From Novisyntrophococcus fermenticellae (GTDB taxonomy: Bacteria; Bacillota; Clostridia; Lachnospirales; Lachnospiraceae), in NCBI RefSeq assembly GCF_018866245.1, contig NZ_CP076458.1, forward strand, positions 2,418,001-2,482,000: a stretch of DNA of 64,000 nt. The letters are read 5' to 3'. Shown in pieces: positions 55,221-61,418 of the stretch. Position 1 is the stretch's first letter, and each line of letters opens with the position of its first letter. The position numbers and the translations under genes were made by a program. Below the pieces are notes generated by a model. The model saw nothing but the letters and a program-made list of their open reading frames with translations, searched no databases and had not been told where the DNA came from.

Positions 55221-57020
55221 TTATTCCTCGCGCTTTGGTGAATATGAACGGAGGTGATTCAACAATTCCCTAAAAGGCTCCACTCCCACCTTTTTGAATT
55301 CTGCCTTATTCAGCTCCCTGTTCATGTAATTCCAGTTGTCCAATTCTATTCTTGCATAAGAATCAACCATAAGCCATGCCGGATAATATCCCTCTTCTTG
55401 TACACAAAAAGGATAAATCCGTTCTATCGCATGCAATACCGTAGCATCATCGGCTATTGGCTCCTCCGGCATTTCATCATATTGCCAGTCATGTGCAAAC
55501 AGACACCTTAACGCTTTTGGTCTAAACCAGAACATAGATCCTAGAGGCGCTACAGGCTCTTTCTTCGGATCCATATTTACATGGATATCTAACGTCTCCG
55601 CCAGCTGCTTTGCTACCGTAAAGTTTTCTCCCCACTCACCTTTTCCTGTGGTTGGATAATAAGGACCATGATTCGGAATCGGCGGGGTCAGCATTCCAAG
55701 GTATGGCTCCTCCTCAAATGTAGCCACTATATTTTCAATAAATATTTCATTTTTCATTAGATTTTCAAAGCACTTGTAGGACCAAGACTCACCCAATGAC
55801 ATAGGTATCACCTGATACACCCTTTTATCATGCATTTTACAAATCAAATCATATTTATCAACAATATCTTTGCATCCTACAATAAATGGAGCTACATCCC
55901 TTCCACGGTTTCCTACAATACGAAATTCTATATTGTGTGGGAAATCAGCAAATGCCTTTTTTACCGTTTTCAATTTTTCCAAAGAGGGAACCGTCACATA
56001 TACATCCGTACCTTCCGGCATATGTTCTGCATAACTTCTGCAATAAAATGCCAGATTCTCATAATATATGTGTAAAATCAATGCCAGCTTTAATTTATTA
56101 CTTCTATTTTTATTTTTAAGAACTTTGGAAGACAAAACATAATTTAAATGCATACGCTTCTTAATATCCGCCTGATTCTGAGTCCTTAAAATATTTTTCC
56201 ATATCAGACCACAATCATAATTCAATTCTTTATCTATGAAATCAAAAGCATCTCGAGTCGCCTCTCCGCCACTTCTTTCCATTGCTTCTCCGTATTCATG
56301 GTAAAATGACCTCTTTTTCATAATCGGGCATTTTTTTTCTTCTATCATATAGCGTGGAAAATCTCTTAGTGGATCATAAGTATACCCCTCGAGTTCTTCA
56401 CTTGAGGCATAAACTTCCCATTTATAACCCAAATCCTGAAATCTTTTTGTAAATGTGGCTTCATGGAACCCTATTGCTTCTTCATATCCTTTAATTTCAG
56501 GGAATTCTACCCAATAATCCTGAAACTCTTTACTCTTCACCAGACTCTGTCGGAAAACCATAAAGAAGGACTGGATATGCTTCGGTATATAACCATACTC
56601 AATTGTACCAAACGGATCAAATGATACTTCATGAAAATTAGTAATCCCCCAAAAATCAATATCTCTTTTCTCCATTTCCCAGAACATCTTTGTAAATGGG
56701 TACAGCGGCCCGTACATAGTATCATTGCAAATAACTACCTCGTCATACTCTGTCAATTCTGTGAAACCCGGGCGTAAAATTCCTTCTTTATATGCCGTAA
56801 CATCATACCCGATATTTTCTCTGCATAAAACTTCATCTGCAATTTCTTCTATACGTCTTAATCCATCCTCAGAAACTTTGCCGTTACATACTACCAGCAG
56901 ATAAGATACAACCTGTTTAAGTCCATTTAAAAAAACATCATTGTATTCATCTACAATTCCGTCCCTGTCAAAGAATACATATACTCCATATCTTCTTACA
57001 ATATCTTTTTTTATAATCAT
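55221..57020 (-). CDS. rhamnan synthesis F (RgpF)-family protein, copy 1
   Basis: 599 residues. N-terminal YVFFDRDGIVDEYNDVFLNGL, VVCNGKVSEDGLRRI, CRENIGYDVTAYKEGI, then ICNDTMYGPLYPFTKMFWEM. The C-terminal half contains GNRGRDVAPFIVGCKDI, CKMHDKRVYQVI and LGSMFWFRPKALRCLF, the full RgpF pattern; the glycan-processing half is more complete than in copy 2. GAGGT precedes the ATG. It lies between the ABC exporter and the second RgpF copy, as in rhamnose-glucose polysaccharide loci. Confidence 0.9.
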   Translation of the reverse strand: MIIKKDIVRRYGVYVFFDRDGIVDEYNDVFLNGLKQVVSYLLVVCNGKVSEDGLRRIEEIADEVLCRENIGYDVTAYKEGILRPGFTELTEYDEVVICNDTMYGPLYPFTKMFWEMEKRDIDFWGITNFHEVSFDPFGTIEYGYIPKHIQSFFMVFRQSLVKSKEFQDYWVEFPEIKGYEEAIGFHEATFTKRFQDLGYKWEVYASSEELEGYTYDPLRDFPRYMIEEKKCPIMKKRSFYHEYGEAMERSGGEATRDAFDFIDKELNYDCGLIWKNILRTQNQADIKKRMHLNYVLSSKVLKNKNRSNKLKLALILHIYYENLAFYCRSYAEHMPEGTDVYVTVPSLEKLKTVKKAFADFPHNIEFRIVGNRGRDVAPFIVGCKDIVDKYDLICKMHDKRVYQVIPMSLGESWSYKCFENLMKNEIFIENIVATFEEEPYLGMLTPPIPNHGPYYPTTGKGEWGENFTVAKQLAETLDIHVNMDPKKEPVAPLGSMFWFRPKALRCLFAHDWQYDEMPEEPIADDATVLHAIERIYPFCVQEEGYYPAWLMVDSYARIELDNWNYMNRELNKAEFKKVGVEPFRELLNHLRSYSPKREE

Positions 57021-57049
57021 AATAAACCTCTTCCAGCATATAACAACAA

Positions 57050-58330
57050 TTATTGAATCTCAACGGATGAATCCATATCAAAAAATCCAACAGTGTTTTT
57101 ATCGGAAATCACATCAATATTGCATATATCATAAAGCCTGTGATAAACAGTAAATTTATTGTCTGTAAATCCCACACATCCCAACGATAACAGATATGCC
57201 TTTCCCTGAAGATTCATATTCTGTGTAAATGATATGATTTTTTCTTCTCCAGCTTTTACAGGACCCGAAGAAATATTTTCATACATTGTATTAGTTCCCG
57301 TTATCTCTGTGCCCTGGTTGTCTTTTATTGTAAAAGCAAAAATAGGATCCTGGAGATTCTGGTTAAACTTTACCTTCATGCGAATAATAAAGTCTTTGCC
57401 TTTTACAATACCAGAATTTATTTTACCATTATCATCAATAATCGCAAAGTCAATAATTTCAGCCTGTTTTTCTCCGTAATCCAATAAATTGGGGTTTAAT
57501 TCAAGTCTGGATTTCCAAAGCCCTCCGCCTGCCTGTTTTTTCTGTAATATATCTTCTTTACTACCCCCCATACCTTGTTCTATAACTTCCGCATCCTTGT
57601 TGACCAGAACCTGTTTGTATAAATCCACAATTCTTTTAGGTCTTCCCTCTGCCAATTTTTCGCCTTTATTTAACAGAATTACTCTGTCACAATACTTGGA
57701 GATACTTCCCAAATCATGACTGACAAAAAGAATTGTCTTCCCCATTTTTTTAAATTCTTCAAATTTATGATAACACTTTACCTGAAAAAACACATCTCCG
57801 ACGGACAATGCTTCATCAACAATTAAAATCTCCGGATCTATATTAATTGCAACTGCAAATGCCAAACGTACAAACATACCACTGGAATATGTTTTAACCG
57901 GCTGATAAACAAAATCTCCAATATCTGCAAATGCTAAAATATCTTCCACTCTGGCATCTATTTCTTCCTTTGAGAATCCCATCATGGTACCATTCAGATA
58001 TATATTCTCTATTCCTGTATATTCTTGGTTAAAACCAGCACCTAATTCAAGAAGCGCCGAAATCCGACCACTGACCTTAACCGCTCCATCTGTAGGATTT
58101 AATACCCCTGTAACAATTTTCAAAATCGTTGATTTTCCAGAACCATTTGTTCCGATAATACCAACGCATTCCCCTTGTTTCACGTCAAAAGAAAGATTCT
58201 TCAGGGCATAGTGCTCTTTGTATTTTTTCTGTCTGGTTAAACCCAATGACTCTTTCAGCCGATCCATCGGTCTATCATACAATTTATACATTTTCGATAC
58301 ATTCTTAACCAGAATTGCTTCTTTGCTCAT
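57050..58330 (-). CDS. wzt: polysaccharide ABC exporter ATPase with C-terminal glycan-binding domain (Wzt)
   Basis: 426 residues. ATPase domain 1-~240: Walker A GTNGSGKSTILKIV, signature YSSGMFVRLAFAVA, Walker B ILIVDEALSVGD, switch LFVSHDLGS. Residues ~260-426 are a beta-sandwich of the Wzt_C type (IIDFAIIDDNGKIN; FAFTIKDNQGTEITG). In Gram-negative O8/O9a systems this domain recognises the terminal cap before export; a methyltransferase and kinase-like protein downstream would fit such a cap. Start ATG at 58330 with AGAGGA upstream, 13 bp after the wzm stop. Confidence 0.92.
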   Translation of the reverse strand: MSKEAILVKNVSKMYKLYDRPMDRLKESLGLTRQKKYKEHYALKNLSFDVKQGECVGIIGTNGSGKSTILKIVTGVLNPTDGAVKVSGRISALLELGAGFNQEYTGIENIYLNGTMMGFSKEEIDARVEDILAFADIGDFVYQPVKTYSSGMFVRLAFAVAINIDPEILIVDEALSVGDVFFQVKCYHKFEEFKKMGKTILFVSHDLGSISKYCDRVILLNKGEKLAEGRPKRIVDLYKQVLVNKDAEVIEQGMGGSKEDILQKKQAGGGLWKSRLELNPNLLDYGEKQAEIIDFAIIDDNGKINSGIVKGKDFIIRMKVKFNQNLQDPIFAFTIKDNQGTEITGTNTMYENISSGPVKAGEEKIISFTQNMNLQGKAYLLSLGCVGFTDNKFTVYHRLYDICNIDVISDKNTVGFFDMDSSVEIQ

Positions 58331-58343
58331 CCTTATTCCTCTC

Positions 58344-59738
58344 TTATAAAATATCTGCAAAATGCACTTTAAGCCTTTTGAAAATTACCGTCCCGACTAC
58401 AAATACAATGGCTGTAAACACCCAATAATAAAAAGTCAGATCAAACCGTTCCCAAAACCAGACCTTGTTAATCAATGCATCCCTATACCCATTTACAATA
58501 TAGTACAGAGGATTTGCCTTAAAGGCAGTAATCAGCCAACGCGGAAACTGAGCTCCCAAAACTTCAATGTTCCACATGATAGGAGTCATCCAAATTCCTA
58601 CCTGAAGAACAATATTGATAATCTGGGTCAGATCCCTGAAAAAAACTACAATAGCACTTGTAGCATAGCAGATACCAAGTGTTAATACAAACATTGCAAA
58701 AGTATAATATATTACCTGAAGAGTATATAAATCCGGAAAGTAACCATAGGCAGAATAGATAAGCAAGGTAAAAGCAACGAAAAAAACATGCACAAATAGT
58801 GCTGACATTTCCTTAACAATAGGAAGAATACTAATTTTAAAAACAACTTTTTTTACCAGATAACTATACTCTATCAGTGCATTAGTTCCAGCATTTAATG
58901 TGTCCTGAAAGAAAAACCATGGTACAAGACCAGCTACAAGCCAAAGTACAAATGGAAAATTTCCAACATCCCCACTTCGCAATCCAACTTGAAATACAAA
59001 CCAGTACACCAGAACTGTAATAATAGGCTGTACAAATGCCCATGTGATTCCCAGATAAGAACCGGCATACTTTGTTTTAAAATCATTTTTTGACAGCTTC
59101 ATAATAATTTGTCTGTTCTGAACCAATTCTATTGGTAAGCTTGAAAACTTTTTTCTAAACAAAAACAATATGAGACATGCCAAATCAAATACTACAGCAT
59201 ATGATATGTTCTTAGCTAATGAAACAATAGCTAAATGCTTCTGCACCTGATTTTGTATAAAATGGGGGCCTATCTCCGCAGAAACATATGGATCTTCCCC
59301 AACTACTTCCATTTCCAGTATATCGGAATCAACTTTCTTAATTTGCAGATTATTTATTTCCAAAGCATTGTCTGTTCCAAACTGTTCTAAATTAAGAGAA
59401 GTTCTCTCCCCCTTGTATTCATAATAGGCATTTTGTATCTTAAAAATTTTACCAGCATCTCCCAAATCCAGCCGGATAGCACTGTTCAGCGAGTCAATTG
59501 TATATTCCAATTCTTGAATAGAATTACTTCCTGTGTACTGCTCCATCTTGGAATTTATCATATCAAATATCCCGGTAGAAGAGTAAAATACAGTAATATC
59601 TGCTGCAGCATCGGCCTCAATAGACAAATGTAGTATCACATCATCACTCTTTGGTGCCCGATGTGTCAAAATTCCAATGTTGATTAATATTAACGCAACC
59701 AGCATTATTAAAATCATTAATTTCTTCTTAACAGACAT
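58344..59738 (-). CDS. wzm: polysaccharide ABC exporter permease (Wzm) with extracytoplasmic N-terminal domain
   Basis: 464 residues, while typical Wzm has ~260. TM1 at 7-25 is followed by a ~150-residue soluble segment (26-175; FYSSTGIFDMINSKMEQYTG and AIRLDLGDAGKIFKIQNA), then TM2 at ~176-195. The canonical ABC-2 permease starts near 205: RQIIMKLSKNDFKTKYAGSY, LGITWAFVQPIITVLVYWFV, AGLVPWFFFQDTLNAGT. With TM1 and TM2 flanking it, the soluble segment would be outside. I have not seen such a fusion described. The C-terminus lies 13 bp before the wzt ATG; they form one exporter. Confidence 0.88.
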   Translation of the reverse strand: MSVKKKLMILIMLVALILINIGILTHRAPKSDDVILHLSIEADAAADITVFYSSTGIFDMINSKMEQYTGSNSIQELEYTIDSLNSAIRLDLGDAGKIFKIQNAYYEYKGERTSLNLEQFGTDNALEINNLQIKKVDSDILEMEVVGEDPYVSAEIGPHFIQNQVQKHLAIVSLAKNISYAVVFDLACLILFLFRKKFSSLPIELVQNRQIIMKLSKNDFKTKYAGSYLGITWAFVQPIITVLVYWFVFQVGLRSGDVGNFPFVLWLVAGLVPWFFFQDTLNAGTNALIEYSYLVKKVVFKISILPIVKEMSALFVHVFFVAFTLLIYSAYGYFPDLYTLQVIYYTFAMFVLTLGICYATSAIVVFFRDLTQIINIVLQVGIWMTPIMWNIEVLGAQFPRWLITAFKANPLYYIVNGYRDALINKVWFWERFDLTFYYWVFTAIVFVVGTVIFKRLKVHFADIL

Positions 59739-59766
59739 ATTTATTTAATCTCCTTCTTTGAAAGAC

Positions 59767-60318
59767 TTAAAAGGTTTCTTTCATTCCTTTCCAATGTCTA
59801 TCTTTCTCCGAAATTATTAATTTCATTTCGGGACGTATCGGCCATTCAACTCCTATTTCCGGATCATCCCAGGCCAAACCTCCTTCATCATTCGGATGGT
59901 AAAAATCTGTACATTTATAGGCAAATTCGGCAGTATCCGAAAGTACTAAAAATCCATGCGCAAAATTTTTAGGTATAAAAAACTGTTTCTTATTTTCTGC
60001 TGAAAGAATCACACCATGCCATTTTCCGTAGGTATCTGAGCCCTTTCTCAAATCCACGGCTACATCATATACCTTGCCACTAACAACTCTGACCAGCTTA
60101 TCCTGAGGATATTTTATCTGAAAATGGAGACCTCTCAGCACACCATAGCTTGAGCTGGATTGATTATCCTGAACAAAGTTCATATCAATTCCTGCTGCTT
60201 TATAATCATTGTAATTATATGTTTCCATAAAATAGCCCCGTTCGTCTCCGAAAACTCCCGGTGTAATTACTTTTAGTCCTTCAATTACACACGTTTCTAC
60301 TGTAATCTTTCCCATCAT
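59767..60318 (-). CDS. rmlC: dTDP-4-dehydrorhamnose 3,5-epimerase
   Basis: Third step of dTDP-L-rhamnose synthesis. 183 residues, cupin fold. Conserved: GVFGDERGYFMETYN, FVQDNQSSSSYGVLRGLHFQ, VRVVSGKVYDVAVDLRKGS, FFIPKNFAHGFLVLSD, and WPIRPEMKLIISEKD. The start ATG at 60318 overlaps the upstream stop (TGATG); a second ATG follows at once, so the first residue may vary. Together with rmlD it supports rhamnose or another 6-deoxyhexose in the polymer. Confidence 0.95.
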   Translation of the reverse strand: MMGKITVETCVIEGLKVITPGVFGDERGYFMETYNYNDYKAAGIDMNFVQDNQSSSSYGVLRGLHFQIKYPQDKLVRVVSGKVYDVAVDLRKGSDTYGKWHGVILSAENKKQFFIPKNFAHGFLVLSDTAEFAYKCTDFYHPNDEGGLAWDDPEIGVEWPIRPEMKLIISEKDRHWKGMKETF

Positions 60319-61154
60319 CAGTCTCCTTTGCCAGTTAAAATCTTATTTATTTTTGTTGGGTCACCCCAGATGCCAGGTGAATCATAGATTCTTTCCGGAT
60401 AAACTCCATAGTCCAGTCTGATTTTGAGATTATGCTCTTTTATGAATTTCTCTGTTTCCTCCGCTAACGAGTGTGGTTTACCAGTACAGCAGTTAATAAT
60501 CCCGGAAATCTCTGTCTGCTCTGCAACAGCGACAATCTGCTCTGCAAGTTGCCCAACTTTGATAAAATCATATTGATTTTTACCTGTTGTAAATGGAAAT
60601 GTATCTTTTCCCTCCAAATCCGCCTTCATAATCTTAGTAAAAATCGAGTTGTTTTTCATATCATCTCCCAAGATATAAAAGCCTCGAATCCACTGCAGAC
60701 ATACATCGTATTGTTCTGCCATTTCCAGACACATCTGACGCAATGAGTTTTTTGCAATGCCATAAAGTGATTTTGGATTTGTTGGTGTGTTTTCATCAAT
60801 TGCACCTTCCCAGTAGCCTACCTCATGCATGCTTCCCATAACCACAAAGTGCTTACAACCGCTTTCCATCATCTGCCTTAAAAATAAGTAATGCTTGGGT
60901 AAATCGATAATATGACTGTCATCGTTATGAACAAAACCGTTTCGCCATGCCAGATGTATGCACAGTTCAGGCTCCATCAGCCTCTTATAGATATTTTCTT
61001 TAATTTCAAAAATATTTTCATTTAAACGTACAGTACGCTCGTCCACATTGGAAAAGTTCACATCTGAGGCATATACCTCATGACCATGATTTAATAACAA
61101 TTTCACAATATGGCTGCCGATATAACCGTTAGCACCAGTTACTAATATTCTCAT
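60318..61154 (-). CDS. NAD-dependent epimerase/dehydratase (extended SDR)
   Basis: 278 residues. Rossmann motif VTGANGYIGSHIVKLL and active-site YGIAKNS (Tyr-x-x-x-Lys); GSMHEVGY supplies the Ser region. The C-terminal sequence SPGIWGDPTKIN is found in sugar-nucleotide reductases and epimerases, but I cannot assign substrate. The start is set at the ATG at 61154 (MRILVTGAN); an in-frame ATG 14 codons earlier is unsupported. First gene of the polysaccharide run. It may make the amino-sugar or deoxysugar precursor. Confidence 0.82.
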   Translation of the reverse strand: MRILVTGANGYIGSHIVKLLLNHGHEVYASDVNFSNVDERTVRLNENIFEIKENIYKRLMEPELCIHLAWRNGFVHNDDSHIIDLPKHYLFLRQMMESGCKHFVVMGSMHEVGYWEGAIDENTPTNPKSLYGIAKNSLRQMCLEMAEQYDVCLQWIRGFYILGDDMKNNSIFTKIMKADLEGKDTFPFTTGKNQYDFIKVGQLAEQIVAVAEQTEISGIINCCTGKPHSLAEETEKFIKEHNLKIRLDYGVYPERIYDSPGIWGDPTKINKILTGKGD

Positions 61155-61227
61155 ATCTTCACCACTTCTCTTTCTAATGTCACAGGAGTTCTTCAATACT
61201 ATCTCCCAGTTCCCAAATCACATGAAA

Positions 61228-61264
61228 ACAAAAATGCAGTGTCGTATCACCAGCCACTGCATTT
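61228..61264 (-). terminator. terminator between promoter and first polysaccharide gene
   Basis: AAATGCAGTG/CACTGCATTT (61232-61241 with 61255-61264), 10-bp stem and 13-nt loop, then TTG on the minus strand after a short T-run. It lies in the leader, ~75 bp before the first ATG, and can end transcription from either the upstream hydrolase or the new promoter. Confidence 0.75.
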
Positions 61265-61291
61265 AGCCAAATTATTTGATATTAAAAACAA

Positions 61292-61325
61292 ATTACCCAC
61301 ACATTCTTATCGGGTTTCAGGTAAT
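61292..61325 (-). other. leader hairpin upstream of the polysaccharide genes
   Basis: ATTACC pairs with GGTAAT (6 bp) with an inner ACCC/GGGT alternative. It lies between the promoter at 61378-61406 and the terminator at 61228-61264. The rest of 61326-61377 shows only a weak AATAGCT/AGCTATT repeat. Confidence 0.4.
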
Positions 61326-61377
61326 AATAGCTTGTGACATTGTTATCCATTTCTTATACGTATAAAACATCTTAGCT

Positions 61378-61406
61378 ATTATAGCATCATTCCTTCTTAA
61401 GCGCAA
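61378..61406 (-). promoter_or_regulatory. putative promoter of the polysaccharide operon
   Basis: Minus strand: -35 TTGCGC (61401-61406), 17-bp spacer, -10 TATAAT (61378-61383), immediately after the hydrolase stop. It gives a ~215-nt leader. No other promoter-like site is seen closer to the first gene. Confidence 0.55.
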
Positions 61407-61418
61407 CTCTAAAAGCAA

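Noticed and set aside
61260..61350. 22-codon ORF in the polysaccharide leader (starts MDNNVTSYYYLKPDK)
   Set aside because: No SD upstream and it overlaps the leader hairpin; it may be a relic of the repeat-rich gene next to it or chance.
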